In this document: piece after piece, positions 9,491 through 21,160 of the stretch
How positions within the stretch are numbered: position 1 is the stretch's first letter
Layout of the letters: each line of letters starts with the position of its first letter
Source of the DNA: Cristatella mucedo
Lineage: Eukaryota > Bryozoa > Phylactolaemata > Cristatellidae
Reading direction: 5' to 3'
NCBI GenBank assembly: GCA_009760855.2
Contig: WPIO01000015.1
Span: forward strand, 6,416,501-6,480,500
DNA: 64,000 bases
Made by a program: the position numbers and the translations under genes
Notes under the pieces: generated by a model
Told to the model about the DNA's origin: nothing
Databases searched by the model: none
What the model saw: the letters and a program-made list of their open reading frames with translations, nothing else

Positions 9491-11344
9491 AATCTCTTGA
9501 ATTAGAAGAAAATATTTTCTGCAAAAGATCACGGAACGACCTACTCAACTATCCCGTTTTTTCAGCTACCGGTTACTCTAGTCTTCAAAGCTGGCGCTGG
9601 AGTTGCTAGTGCCAATCATTGTGGATAATAGACCGAGGTGCCAGCCTAGCCATCATCACTATACTTTTTGGTGAAATGGACGAAACAGCAAGCAGGGGAG
9701 ACCTAGCGAAGGCTATGGTGGCTTTCTGATCGCACTCAATAGATGAAAAAATAAAGTATCAGCAAACTCTATCCAACCTTTGTAGACATGGAAAGCAAGA
9801 ACGCCCCGGCTACACAGCGGAAGTAGTGCGGCGGACCAACTAGGGTGGCAGAGAAATCCGGCTAAAGCGAGGCTAGTGATTCTTTCATCTTTGGCGAAAT
9901 TGATGGTGCTCAGCTAATGTGCTTATTAGTGCGGCTAACATTAAATTATTCCCGACGTAATGCCAGGCAACATCAAGCTGGTTGGACTATTGCAGCGGAC
10001 TTACCCATCTGGTCGATCAGCTTGGCAGGTGAGCCCGAAATCACTGGTCTTCAAAAGCAAGTAGTAGCTGCTGTTCACTTTTCCGTTGCCAATTACCGAT
10101 ATTATAGCAGGGGGAAAAGTGTCTCCTACAAAGTGAGCATCACAGCTTTCCTATTAAGGCACCGTACATAGAAATCAAGAAGCTGAGGGTTGAGCAAGGA
10201 ATTTGCTAATTTTAGCCGATTGAAGAGTTCACGCAAGTTTCTGCAATGAATATAATCAAGGCACTTGGTTGAGTTGTTTAATCTTCAGGATTTTTTTCAC
10301 TCTGTCAATTGTATTAAATTCAAGCACTTAACCTAGAGATATTGAATTGCAACGAGCCAAATGAAAGCTATAGCTAAGAAGCGTCAATTGATTGACCTTG
10401 TTAGATTTGATGAATAGCAATAGATAGATGTCATTCAATTGTCGTTTATTGATTTACAAGCGTACAATAAAGTGTATTGGGTATTCATGATACCCAGAAA
10501 ATGACAATAAATATGTAGGGCGATAAATGGCAATAAATAATTAGGGAATAAGTAGGTACCTAGTTTTTATAAAGTTCAATCAACCACTATCGTTTTTCTG
10601 TAAGGCAGTTCTACAGCTGCATTTCCCAGTTTAGCTTTGCTTAATGAGCGGTAATATATCTCCGCCCATAATACGGCAATAACAGTTACTCACAGGACTA
10701 AGCGACTGCTGATCGGAAAATATCAGCATTGTAGCCTTCAAAGCCTGAGCAGCCATAAGTAACGCATGGACAGAGGATCAGGAAATCTGCATCTCCGATT
10801 TTTTTAAATGGCCTCTTTGCGTGGTATTTTCCCTTGGATTACTATGTAAGATATGTCAAGTAAAGTAACTAACTACTGCCAGAGTTTCTATTTACGAACA
10901 ATAGTTACTAGCTCACAATAACTAAAAAAGCACTCGTCGTCGAGTTTCCAAATGGATATAGGTGTAAAAAAGCTATTCAATCGATTCTGAGGTTTGTACT
11001 CGCCTCTGATAATTAATAGCACAGGTTGTAATGATATCCTAGCAGCAAGAATTGTCTTACAGAAAAATGAAGCAAATAGTAATAGCACAAAATAATGATT
11101 TCAGGCCAAAAATAATTATCATATCAGAAATAGAGTCATACAGACAATCCATTTCTACATGCATTAAAGAGGAATAGAAATAAACCCATTCACAATTCCA
11201 AACCGTAACAGGTAACGGCTGTCTCATAAATAAGCTATTCTCCAAATAATTGCAGTTTGCCTGAAAAAATGAGAGTTTGATCCTTCTAAAATCTTAAGAA
11301 TTAGATGGGCGCTTTGCTGTAAGCACTAGTAAAATCAGGTGAGA
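9491..11344. other. no recognised gene or repeat
   Basis: About 1.85 kb with only short frames on both strands. The frames at 10888-11088 and 11057-11245 (minus) were inspected and show no family motif. The missing 5' exons of the Ig gene could lie here, but I could not find them. Confidence 0.4.
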
Positions 11345-11348
11345 TTTA

Positions 11349-12640
11349 ATGATAATAATAATAATGAATTAATATAGCACGCTCAGAGATCCTACACTCG
11401 TTCTGAACACTTTAAAATAGCTTTAAAAGGAAGCGAGATCGAATAATTAGTGGTAGTAGGCTCAATAACAACAAGTATTATATGGTTAGAGGAACATTCA
11501 CGGGGTCACCATGCAAGTATGGTTTGTGGTAGCATGGGCAGTGCCAGGACGCATAAGCACATAAAGGACGAGCCACAATAACCAGCTAAATGTTCGGATA
11601 AAAACATGCGTTTTTAACTTCTTTTTAAATGTGGTCAAGACAGGGTATAGCATGACGTCAGTCGGAAGTGAGTTCCAGCCTTTGGGAGCATACGAACTAA
11701 AGGCATGGTCTCCTGAGGATTTGAGGTTCGTACGGGGTATCGGTGTTTGATTAAATCCCTAAACGTTGGTGGTACGTCGCTCAGCCTGATGGGGCAGTGG
11801 ATCTGATAGATAGGCTGGAGCCAAAAAATGAAAGGACCTAAAAGTAAATCCGATAACATTATAGTAGACGCGTCTCTTGATTGGGAGTGCAGGTCTGCTA
11901 GAATGCGAAATGGTTACTTCGCAGCTCACGACAGACTCACGCCGCGTGCTGCAGTGTTCTACCAACTGCAAGCGCCTGACTGGACAGGCCGGTAGACCAG
12001 GAGGCAGTGAATTTTAGAAGTCAAGAAAGGATGTCACAAATGCGTGGGCTAATTAAATTTAGTATCCCATCTAAATAAGCCCAAATTATAGCAACGTTAT
12101 ATAGCTGAAAGTAGGCAGTCTTGATTGTTATTTTATCAAGTGCAAGTGCAATATTATAATTGTTGAGTTGATGTGGTCGTTTAACGAAAGGTCACTTTGG
12201 AACAGGATGCCTAGATTTCGTGCAGATTCAACAGGAGATATGCTGGCATAGCCCATTTTTAACGTTAGGTTTCGCAATTTGTAATGACAGCTGAATCGCC
12301 CATTACAAAAAAGTAGGTTTTATAATCATTTGATTTTAGAAAGTTTTCTATCAAACACGTGGGGATTTCAAAAATACATGGAGCGAGAGAGGTGAGAGAA
12401 TTGGATGCGTACGATGGATGAGAGGGTTCAAGGCAAAGGTAAAACTGAGCGTAATCTGCATAAAAGTGAAAGCCTACTTGAGCCAGGCAATCACACCGTA
12501 AAGGAGGTGACTATAAATCATGAAAAGAGCCGGACCGAGAATCGAACCCTGAGGTACCCCATACTTCCGTGATTCCTCGAATGATCTCGGTGCGTTTCCG
12601 TATTTACTGCGGAGTCTCCCTCTGCGATAGGTTTTTAATA
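11349..12640 (-). mobile_element. LINE-A copy, 5'-truncated, decayed
   Basis: A (TAA)n tail at 11349-11365 and the tail hairpin region mark the 3' end. ORF2 remnants follow on the minus strand in broken frames, up to the GSVLGP/YADD region of RT (near 12440-12560). The hairpin itself has lost pairing. It is older than the copy at 52258. Confidence 0.8.
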
Positions 12641-12781
12641 TACAAATACTGTGCGCAGCCTGAAAGCTTCATAACAGCTAGGAGTTAGAAAGATCCGGAG
12701 ATAGAAAACGACCAGCGGCCACTTAAGCGACTCTGTCGCAGCTTTCTCTCCTCAGATTAACACATAGAGCTGCTATTTTTT

Positions 12782-12888
12782 CAGCTCGGCACCAAGTTAG
12801 GCATGGTGCAAGTAAGTCAATAATCAAGCAAAACGGCTCAGCACTAAGCTAGGCATGGTGCAAGTAAGTCACTTATCAGGCGAAGCGG
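12782..12888. repeat. imperfect tandem duplication, about 53 bp x 2
   Basis: Two adjacent units share AGGCATGGTGCAAGTAAGTC and flanking sequence (unit 1 about 12782-12835, unit 2 about 12836-12888). No coding potential was seen. Confidence 0.7.
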
Positions 12889-13619
12889 CAGACTGAAGTG
12901 CTTGATCAGTCCGCCTTTCCACAAAAGGCCAACAAGAAAAACTGTTAAAAGAACGACGAGGCGAGATTCAAAACAAGGTGGCAACGAGGCTATGCAGTTG
13001 CAAGTTTCAGCCCACGAGATCAGAGCTGGTGAGAGCTTGCATATTTACACCGACGTATTTTAACTGCTCCTTTTATTGCTGCGCAGCTTTGTGAGTGCAT
13101 TTAATCTCTCCTTCGTTCGGCAAAAAGGATGCAGTTGAAGGAAGGGTATGATGGGGACGGGCGAGCTCTGTACTTGCCAGAGACGATGCTCTTATACGAG
13201 AGCAGAATGATGATCCAGGAAGCGGAATAGCCTCCTTTTGAAGACATTCTCTTTCAGTGATCTGAAAAAGTGATTGTACATATTGATGATGGCTTTTAAA
13301 TATTACATTTCATCAGCCCAAACGCAACTAGCGAGCAATCCAAGCAGGAGCAGCGATTATTACATTTATCACTCAAGCATCTGCACTGTCAAGGCGTCAG
13401 TGTGGACTTTATATTGATCAGTCTGACAGTGAGCCATCAATGAGACGGCTGTGAGCGTATAACATAATGCATGGCCGAGGCTGTCTGCCATGGGGCTTAA
13501 AGCCATGATAGAGCCTCTCCTCCAGCAGGAAGCGATCACCCAACTTCAGAGTGGCCGGTCGAGTTTAACTACCGATCATACGGCCTTCAACGAAGGGCTA
13601 TCCTAGATCAACGAAATTT

Positions 13620-13960
13620 ACTTTCGAAAGGCCGCTAACTTCATGAAGCTTGAAGAACATAGTATCAACCTAATAGTAATGGGGGAAACCTTTAGTCTTC
13701 AATTCAAAACTTGAAAAAATTCAAAACTTGCAACGTCCAACCCTCAAGATTGGCTCAGTTAGCATCACTCTATAGCGACGTCAGCCGTAATCCAGCCGAA
13801 GTATTTCGAAACGACTTTAAATTAGATGAGCACATTACCACATTGGTCGAGTCGGTCTATTTTCAGGCACGGAGCATTGCCAAAATTAGGGAATGCTTAG
13901 AAAAGTGTATGGCAGCCTAATGATTTCAGTTTTGCGAAATTTCGTTTCAGTTACTGCAAT
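13620..13960 (+). mobile_element. LINE-A RT fragment, highly diverged
   Basis: The plus-strand frame around 13711-13920 reads DEHITTLVESVYFQARSIAK, and a segment upstream reads AANFMKLEEHSINLIVMG. Both align to the LINE-A segments around LDDHVSSTVKSAYFQ and [15 protein letters not shown]. It is one of the few plus-strand LINE-A pieces. Confidence 0.65.
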
Positions 13961-14867
13961 TTCTTTTACTCAGAGCTCACGGCCTTAGCCCTTAATCGTC
14001 TGCAGCTGGTAAAAAACAAAGCTCCTCAAAATTTGTAAATCTTTCCCAATAGAAATAGACGAGCCGTCTAGCGGCTCACAAAATGTTGGGGGTGCCATTA
14101 AACTATAGAATAGTGCAATATGCAACCCAAATAGTGCTTCACCCAGCCCTTTCGGTTGCACATGCGTTGGATTAAAGTGGCTTTCCACTGGGGGGTTCAA
14201 TTCCGGCCGATTTCGGTACTAGCCAAGAGTCAGTGCAGCCAATTTTGCCGAAGAACGGGCGACAGCATTACTAACATTCGAGATCTACTGTGAGGAAACG
14301 TGAAGGTTGCACTAAAATTATCATGCAGATTCGGAAATAATCTGTTTCATTCTCGAATTGCTAACTTGGATCGACGCCAGTACATCAAGTACAAGTATCA
14401 AGTATCAAGTACATACAAGCAAGTACATCAAGCAAGGTAAGAGCTTGAAATCCGATGCAATATATCAGGACTGACTGCCCATCGACTAGCATTAAAAATA
14501 ATGACAGGTCTTAACAAACCATTCCAGCTCAGACCTTTATTTTTCTAACTCCAACTCTATTTTCTGGACAATAAGCGGAATCAAAGCTGCATAATTCAAA
14601 AGACACCAATTGACACCCTACCCTAACGTCAGCCATACCCTCAAGCGGTCAAAACTTCACCAAGCCACCCCTTACGGCAGCTAGAATATTGCTTCTTCTG
14701 TTAATTCCGTAAGATGGATACTAAAAGGCGATTTCCGACTTAGTCTTCTGTGATTCACCGACTTGCTCAAAACTTTCTTAAATAACATCATGCTTAGGTC
14801 CGTAGTCCCTGAAATGTTACCTACACGTTCAGCCCCTAGTTCATAGCCAGCCCCTGGGTGTTCGCTT

Positions 14868-15009
14868 ATACCTAAGGCAGTGGCTCTTCATGACTCAGGT
14901 AGTGATTTCAAGTTCTGCAGTTTATGATCCTCTATTGCCCACTACAAGCAGTGGTAAAAGCCATTAAGGCTCTTCTACCTCTATTTAAATGAGCCTGTTC
15001 AATAAGCTA
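14868..15009 (+). mobile_element. SINE-2, diverged copy
   Basis: It shares the body of the family, ending with a conserved core (gcaagcagtggtaaaagcca-type) followed by taaggctcttct and a gagcctgttcaataagc end. The head (about 14868-14930) is a poor tRNA-like match. The stretch 13985-14860 before it shows only a short degenerate AAGTACATC repeat (14382-14440). Confidence 0.65.
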
Positions 15010-15387
15010 ACCTTTTTTTACATATCTAAAAAGATTGTCGATAGGGCAAACATCAATAAGACAAAACATACACAGAGCCTGGACAACTTGACCGAGGAAC
15101 GCCAGTCACCGTTCTGTCCTTTATATTAGAGCTATAGGAACGAGCGGTCTCAGATGAGATAAGCTGCATCAATAAAAAACTAGCAACCTGGCAGACAGTT
15201 CACTGTCAGGTTATACAAAAGTTCTTCCTCGTAGTAATAACTACTACAAGTGCACGAATGCTTGCAATCTTACAGTACTCCGTTATTGTTAGAGTAGTTT
15301 TTGAAAAAAATCTTAATAGACACTTCACAATTCTCTTCTCAAGAGGACCAACAACATTAGCCGATTTAGCAGCATCTTTTGGACAGC

Positions 15388-15520
15388 ATTACAGGAGCCT
15401 TTACGGCTATCACAACCTCTTGCAGCAGTGATAAGAAATCGCCCACCACAGGATTCAAACTTATGACCTCGGTACCAATGTCGTGGAAAGCAACCACTTT
15501 ACCTAGTATGCCATCGTGGC
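15388..15520 (-). mobile_element. SINE-2
   Basis: On the minus strand it starts agccacgatggcatactagg (box A side), then gaggtcataagtttgaatcc (box B side), then the body gtgatagccgtaaaggctc. It stops exactly where SINE-1 begins on the other strand at 15521, giving a head-to-head pair. Confidence 0.75.
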
Positions 15521-15636
15521 TGGTTTGGTCTAGTGGTTAAGGTGCTCGCCCCGACTAAGGTCTGACTGAGGTCGTGGGCTCGAGCCCCGAGGCATATGTG
15601 AAGCGCCTGAATAGAGATTAAGTTCTCTTGGGGCGC

Positions 15637-15680
<44 letters not shown>
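15521..15680 (+). mobile_element. SINE-1, complete copy
   Basis: The tRNA-like head has box A ggtctagtggttaaggtg (about 15527-15544) and box B gggctcgagcccc (about 15576-15588). The tail is a two-stem hairpin, outer AGCGCC/GGCGCT (15602-15607 with 15632-15637) and inner AGAGA/TCTCT. A (TA)n microsatellite ends it. The same hairpin closes LINE-A elements. Confidence 0.85.
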
Positions 15681-15683
<3 letters not shown>

Positions 15684-15774
15684 TTATATATTCACCCTTA
15701 CAATGTTAGGTAAATAAAAGGAAGAGTGCAATAGCTTGAAAGTATTGCTCCAGTTAAAATAATAATATAATAAT

Positions 15775-16163
15775 AATAATATTGCACTTGATAAAGCGCC
15801 CTCAGAGAACTTAATCTCTTTCTAGGTGCCTTACATTTGCTGCAAAGTGATATGCAATAGAATAGTAAGTAAAATCATGCTTAAAAAAAAACAAAATGAA
15901 TAATATGGTTAGGGGTGACATGCACAGGGTCAGCATGCAAATCTGGTTAGTGGCAGCATGCACAGTGTCAGCACGCATAAGCACATCAAGGACGAATCAC
16001 AGGGACCCACTAAATGCTGTCCTAAAGAGGTGTGTTTTTAAGTTTTTTTTAAATGTGGTCAGGTCAGGGGATGTTCTGACGCAGGTCGGGAGGGAGTTCC
16101 AGGCTTTGGGAGCATACGAGCTAAATGCACGGTCTCCAAAGGATTTAAGGTTTGTACGAGGTA
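15775..16163 (-). mobile_element. LINE-A 3' fragment
   Basis: (TAA)n tail, conserved hairpin, 3' UTR and the ORF2 C-terminus ([19 protein letters not shown] on the minus strand). It is truncated at about 16163, where it joins repeat Z. Confidence 0.85.
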
Positions 16164-16310
16164 TCGAGGTACGAGGTAAAAGGCCCGGAATGAACACACC
16201 CGGGCAGCTAGTAAATAGAACTTCTTGGTAAGTAGCTTCAGCTGAATCGTGCACACTTATGCCAGCAACGCAAAAACTGACGAGGTCCACGGGATTCAGG
16301 AATGCTGACC
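16163..16310 (-). repeat. repeat Z copy 1
   Basis: Its reverse complement matches 23935-24110 over about 150 bp (ttccggtcagc near one end, gtgttctatttac and gggccttt near the other). It sits between the truncated LINE-A and module X. Identity unknown. Confidence 0.7.
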
Positions 16311-17320
16311 GGAACAGGTGCTCAACAACTGCTCAGGAAGGCTGACCGAAAAAGCTGCGCCGGTCTCAGAATGAGGCAGAATAGGAAGCTTCAGGCAATA
16401 CAAATTACGTCGGCTCTGGTGCCTCAGCCTATAAAAAGGAGTGAACTATTCTGCTCCGATCGAGCGACAAAAAGCAGCGAGAAGCGACCATTATCCCGAG
16501 ACGTGCTGCGCCGGCCTGTGGCTGGCGGTCGTCCGGTCGGCGGCGGCGGATCGAGGCATCGGAGGTAGCGGCTTCGGTCCGATTAAGCGCTGCGCTGGCT
16601 GCGCCTATCGTTTTGGCAGACTGGCAAAATAGTGGCTACGCTAGCAGCCTGCGGAATGAGGCCACCGCAGAATGAGGTTCGCGAATGCAGAGCAAAAGCA
16701 AGTGGTATGTAAAAGTCAACAAGGCGAGGTCATCGGAAAGAACGACTAATGGCCGGCAGAGCAGTTACTTACATCAGCTGTTCTCTTCCAAGCAGACGAC
16801 CTTCAGACAAGCTCAAACGCGCAGAACTAGCGTATATCTGTCAGTAGCAAATGAAAGATGGATCAGGTGATTAAACTACGACACGGTGACTCACACGCTT
16901 GTCTCGCGTGAGTGGTGAGAAATATTTGTAAGATTTAACTGCCGTAAGCATTTCCCGAGGCAAATAAAAGCCGCTAATAAATGCATAAATGGACGCCCCA
17001 AAGCAAGTCGCGTGCTAGCATCTGACGTGCGATTGTGCCGAGCGCATATGCAATTGTTATTGAGCGCGAGCGAGCCTTTGAACTATTTGAAGAACTTCAC
17101 TCGAGCCTCTTGTTCCCTACCGTCTGAGGTGCGTTCGCTCAGGCAGGTAGCCACGAACTTAAATTCTGGCAAGCGATTTACAGCAGACACAACGAGGCCG
17201 CCTGTGACGATGCGCCTACAGCGACGCATTGCATTCGCTCGCCTAATGGCGGAGAGAGGCCCTGCACGTGCCTATAAGCAATCCGTACTGGACAAGGATT
17301 AAAGCTCAGCGTTAGGTGTG
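16311..17320 (+). repeat. module X/Y copy 1 (uninterrupted)
   Basis: This is the most intact copy of an unrecognised interspersed family. It carries a TATA box (TATAAAAA, 16430-16437) and, 533 bp downstream, AATAAAAG at 16963. It then continues through the Y part (gcgagcctttgaactatttg, near 17069) to about 17320. GC-rich blocks around 16500-16600 hold reading frames that are not conserved between copies. The TATA-to-AATAAA layout suggests an LTR or a short pol II unit; no target repeats or coding region were found. Confidence 0.65.
16430..16437 (+). promoter_or_regulatory. TATA-box-like element in module X
   Basis: TATAAAAA in the plus strand, 533 bp before the AATAAAAG of the same copy. The corresponding sequence is eroded in copy 4 (about 31725-31740), so function is inferred only for this copy. 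Confidence 0.4.
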
Positions 17321-17324
17321 AATC

Positions 17325-17530
17325 GCCAGCTGAGAGATTCAGTTCTCTAAAGGAGCTATACGTCTGAGTCATAAATCCTTGATATACTCATATAGCTGTT
17401 GTGGTGCTCTACTAGAATACCTTGTGTACTTTCCCAACGGTCACCTACGTCAGAACCGCCAAGTCGATTGACCATACGTTCAACTCTGCCCGTCGTCTGC
17501 GACGTACGAAAACTAATAATATAATAATAT
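17325..17530 (+). repeat. repeat R copy 1
   Basis: About 200 bp closely matching 36535-36745: gagattcagttctc, ggagctata, gagtcataaat, ctttcccaacggtcacct, gtcagaaccgcc. It ends in an (ATA/TAA)-rich tail. Its first 30 bp resemble the LINE-A/SINE-1 3' hairpin. Confidence 0.75.
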
Positions 17531-17849
17531 TAATTACGATATATGTTTTTGCGGAGCGCCTTAAAAAATCTCTATTAAGGTGCTCTTCTATCTCTCTCTA
17601 ACGGAGTTCGGAGAAATGCCGTACTAAGTCACCATTGGAATCGCAAGTGAGCAGCGGCTATTGGTGGACACTTGAGTCTCAAAATCTTTTCAAGTTTAAA
17701 CCGAGTTGTTTTTTCTTGCAGGTTTTTACATCAGGCGTAAACCAGAGGTGAGATGGATCTGTCGTTTAGTTCGAGAAGCGAATTCATCAAGGACCTTTGC
17801 TAGCGTCGAGATAAGGTAAGCGGGAGGACCACGTGGAGGGGCAAATGAA

Positions 17850-18300
17850 AGTCTCCTTCAGAAACAACGAGTATGGTCCGATCGAACGAGAAAAAGGCGA
17901 GCGGCCATCTTTTAGCCGATGCGTGAATGGGGGCGCTGCCGGTCGTCTGGTCGTAAGCAGCGGACCCGGGCCTTATAGACCGGTATCGGGCCAACTAAGC
18001 GCGATACATTGCTGCGCCTTCATCAGTTCGGCAGACGCACACGCAATAGCTGCTACGCTAGTCGCAGCCTGCCGAAATAGCCGAAATGAGGTCGTGCGAA
18101 AAAGAAACACATGCGGCAAGGCATTCCAAGGTCAGCGAGGTCGCTGGTAATAACGACCGCGAACTCGCGTACTTACGTCAGCTGCTCTCTTCCTCGAAAG
18201 CGTCCCTCGAACAAATTCGAGCGTGCAGAACAGCTATATAGCTGCAGCAAATCAGAGGCAGGTCCAATTATTAACCTTTGACCTGGTGATTCATGCGCGC
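17850..18300 (+). repeat. module X copy 2, left part
   Basis: It matches copy 1 from the gtccgatcgaacgagaaaaa region onward and stops at acctggtgattcatg, where SINE-1 is inserted. The module resumes at about 20955 after SINE-1 and LINE-B. Confidence 0.7.
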
Positions 18301-18432
18301 TGGTTTGGCCTAGCGATTAAGGTGCTCGCCCCGGCTAAGGTCTGACTGAGGTCGTGGGCTCGAGCTCCGAGGCGTATGTGTAGCGCCTGAATAGAGATTA
18401 AGTTCTCTTAGGGCGCTATATAAGTGAATTAT
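18301..18432 (+). mobile_element. SINE-1, complete copy
   Basis: Box A ggcctagcgattaaggtg, box B ggctcgagctccg, then the hairpin tail (AGCGCC with GGGCGCT; AGAGA with TCTCT). It differs from the 15521 copy at few positions. It is inserted in module X copy 2, just before LINE-B. Confidence 0.85.
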
Positions 18433-18454
18433 CTTGGTTTGGCCTAACACGTTA

Positions 18455-20955
18455 ATCATAGCACACACGTCGGTGGCCACATTCTAGATCTCGTGATCAC
18501 TAAGGATGTCCTCCCCACTGACTTTGTGGTGTGCCCACTGACCCTCTCAGATCATCGTTCGGTCTCGTTTACTGTTCCTGCTCCCTCGTACGTGCAGGGC
18601 AATGTCAAATTTGCCAAACGACGTAACTTACAAAGCAGTGACATGGACAAGTTTTTGAAATCTGTTTGTGATGCAGGCCTTCTTGATCTGCATTCAGACT
18701 CGACCGGCAGCCTCGATACCCTCACAGATGCGATGAACATGACACTCAGGAGTGCTCTTGACAAGCATGCTCCCGTTCTCTCTATCCGTGTTCAAAGTCG
18801 TCGAGATTGCTTTCAATTTACAAAAATACTCCTTAAGATGCACCGTGTTCAGCACAGGATTGAACGTCGTTTCAAGAAATCGGGGTCTGAGGCAGACCTA
18901 GTCAATTTTAAAGACTTCCTTCGAGTTTACACACGAAAGCTTAAACAAGCCAGGGTTTCTTTTCTCATTAGAAAACTGAATTCCTGCCAGTCGGACACTA
19001 AACAGATTTATAAGACCGTAAACCATTTACTGGCCAATGCTGTCAGGTCTGACTCCCCAGATATTAAGGGCTCAGCCGAAAAGTTTTCAGCCTTCTTTAC
19101 TGAAAAAATTGTGCACATTTGTGCCTCCATTAAGCCCCCTCCGACCAAAGCAATCGCCGTTCCTCAACCTGTGACCTTTCTTAAAAGGTTCTCTGGTGTT
19201 TCTGCCTGTGATGTGGCTGCCTAAATAAGGTCTAGCAAAAAGAGCTAGTCCCCTGAAGACCCCATACCTTCATCTATGTGGTCTTCACTAGCAGACCAAC
19301 TTAGCCCTGCCATAACCAAGATTTGTAATGCTTCTTTGGGGAAAGGGGTCGTCCCCAAGTCCTTCAAATTGGCAATCGTTAGACCTATTCTTAAAAAGCC
19401 TGGATTAGACACAGAGGTCCTAGCAAACTATCGTCCAGTTTCCCTTCTTCCATTTTTATCAAAGATTCTTGAAAAAAATGTTGCTAAGCAGCTAGTTGAA
19501 CATATTGAAAATAATGGAATGTCAGAAACAGTTCAATCAGGTTTCAAGAGGCAGCACTCTACTGAAACTGCTCTCCTCGGTGTTAACAATGACATTCTAC
19601 GTGTCAACGACGACGGGAATGTCACTGCCTTAGCTCTGCTAGATCTGTCTGCTGCCTTCGAAACCATTGATCGCGAAGTTCTGCTTGAACGACTGAGAAC
19701 AACGATCGGTCTGGCAGACGAAGCACTGGCGTGATTTAAATCATACTTGTCTGATCGTGTTCAATCCGTGTCGTGTGGGGGTCAGGTCTCAGACATGAGA
19801 AGGGTCACCTGTGGAGTCCCTCAAGGGTCTATACTCGGTCCCTTGCTGTTCTCCATTTATACGCAACCTCTGGGAAAAGTGATTAAGGCCCATGGAATAG
19901 GATATCACTTCTATGCTGCCGATACTCAGTTGTATTTGTCATTTAAACAGTCGGAATCTGCTGCAGCAACTGAGAAACTGAATGCTTGCCTTGCCGATAT
20001 TCGATCCTGGATGTCGGAAAATTTCCTGAAATTAAATGACGATAAAACCGAACTGCTTCTCATAGGACACCCTAAGCGTGTGGCTGGATTAAAAGGCTTT
20101 GCTGTTCTAATAGGTGATGCTATTGTGCAACCTTCACCACGTGCTCATAATCTAGGTGTCGTGTTCGACAGCTGCCTCAATTTCAAAAGCTTCCTTCAGA
20201 AGACTGCCTCTACAGCTAGCCATCACATCCGATCCCTATCCAAGATTAGAAGCTTTCTCCCACAGTGGCTTGTAAATAATTCAACTAGCTCTTTAGTTCT
20301 GTCTCGGCTTGATTATTGTAATTCCCTTTTGGCTGGGCTACCAAAGAAAGCTATTATGCCACTACAGCGGACTATGAATATGGCTGCAAGGCTGGTCTTT
20401 AAGTCCCAGCGGTTTGAGCACGTGGCATCTTTGCTGGAAGAGCTAGGATGGTTGTCGGTTGAGCAAAGGATACAGAGCAAAGTTCTTACGCCGATCTACA
20501 AGCCCGCCACGGCTTGGCTCCTTCGTACTGAACTGCTGCATTAGTTTCAGCCTGTTCGCGCCCTGAGGTCCTGTGTGGACAATAAATTAGCTGTCCCATT
20601 CCTCCGCTTAAAGACAGTTGGCGACAGAAGCTTTAGCTCTGCAGGTCCTAGACTGTGGAACTCGCTTCCACAATTCTCACGCAACGACATCTACTCTCCA
20701 ACTGCCGACTATGGCACATCTTTTTCAGCGGTCCTGAACTGCTACTTCCATGCTACTCACTACCTCAACTGCTCTCCTAACTCTGGTATGCTTCCCACTT
20801 TCTCTTTGTTGCGTGAGACGAAGTCTGTTGGCTACCGAATGCGTACCGAAAGCCGCTTAGGCTGTGAGTGAGCTATACAAAACTCTCCTGCGTAACATTC
20901 ACATGGTCTTTATGACTTTGTAGAGTTACTGCCGGAGATACATTATTATTAATTA
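18455..20955 (+). mobile_element. LINE-B, longest copy
   Basis: A non-LTR retrotransposon truncated inside the endonuclease domain of ORF2. It carries the rest of the reverse transcriptase, then a 3' UTR ending gagatacattattatta. The UTR (gtgagtgagctatacaaaac, tctcctgcgtaac) recurs at 21980, 43465, 47170, 51788 and 57756, which defines the family. It is inserted together with SINE-1 into module X copy 2. Confidence 0.9.
18460..20871 (+). pseudogene. LINE-B ORF2 (endonuclease C-terminus plus RT), inactivated
   Basis: ORF2 of a non-LTR retrotransposon in the L2/CR1 group. It nicks target DNA and reverse-transcribes the element RNA. One frame runs the whole length. HTHVGGHILDLVIT and LSDH (about 18460-18560) are the end of an APE-type endonuclease. 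NYRPVSLLPFLSKILEK, LLDLSAAFETID and [13 protein letters not shown] are RT motifs. The frame is interrupted by four stop codons without any frameshift: TAA 19222-19224, TAG 19246-19248, TGA 19732-19734 (in place of a Trp codon) and TAG 20542-20544. The catalytic YADD box reads YAAD (near 19912-19926), so one catalytic Asp is lost. Several point changes without indels suggest moderate age. The start is missing through 5' truncation. Confidence 0.9.
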
Positions 20956-21160
20956 TTATGCACAATTAGATGGAGAGCCAAGTCGCTTGAGATGGAGCAG
21001 CGTGACGCATTTTTCAGTATGAATAAAAGCCACTTGGCAAGGAGAAGCATGTCTCGCACAAACTGTTGAAGCGAGTTTATGGTGAATGAGCGCCTATGCC
21101 CTTTGTGGTCTTATGGTGCCGCCGCCGCCGCTTGTCTGTAGTTCTATGGGCTTATGGTTT
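20955..21160 (+). repeat. module X copy 2, right part
   Basis: The module resumes after the LINE-B tail, with AATAAAAGCCACT at 21022, gaagcatgtctcgcacaaac and gtttatggtgaatgagcg. It matches copy 5 at 60220-60300. A short GCC repeat follows at 21118-21131. Confidence 0.65.

Noticed and set aside
14382-14440. AAGTACATC-like short tandem motif
   Set aside because: Only a few degenerate units; not enough to call a satellite or regulatory array.
15521-15600. Possible functional tRNA gene
   Set aside because: Box A and box B are present, but the sequence does not fold as a full tRNA and runs into the SINE tail hairpin. The same unit recurs at 18301 and 56131.
16302-17302. Several 60-100 codon plus-strand frames in GC-rich sequence
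   Set aside because: They lie in module X/Y and are not kept in the other copies of the module.
17833-18150. 105-codon plus-strand frame
   Set aside because: Also inside module X (copy 2); frame not conserved between copies and no motif.
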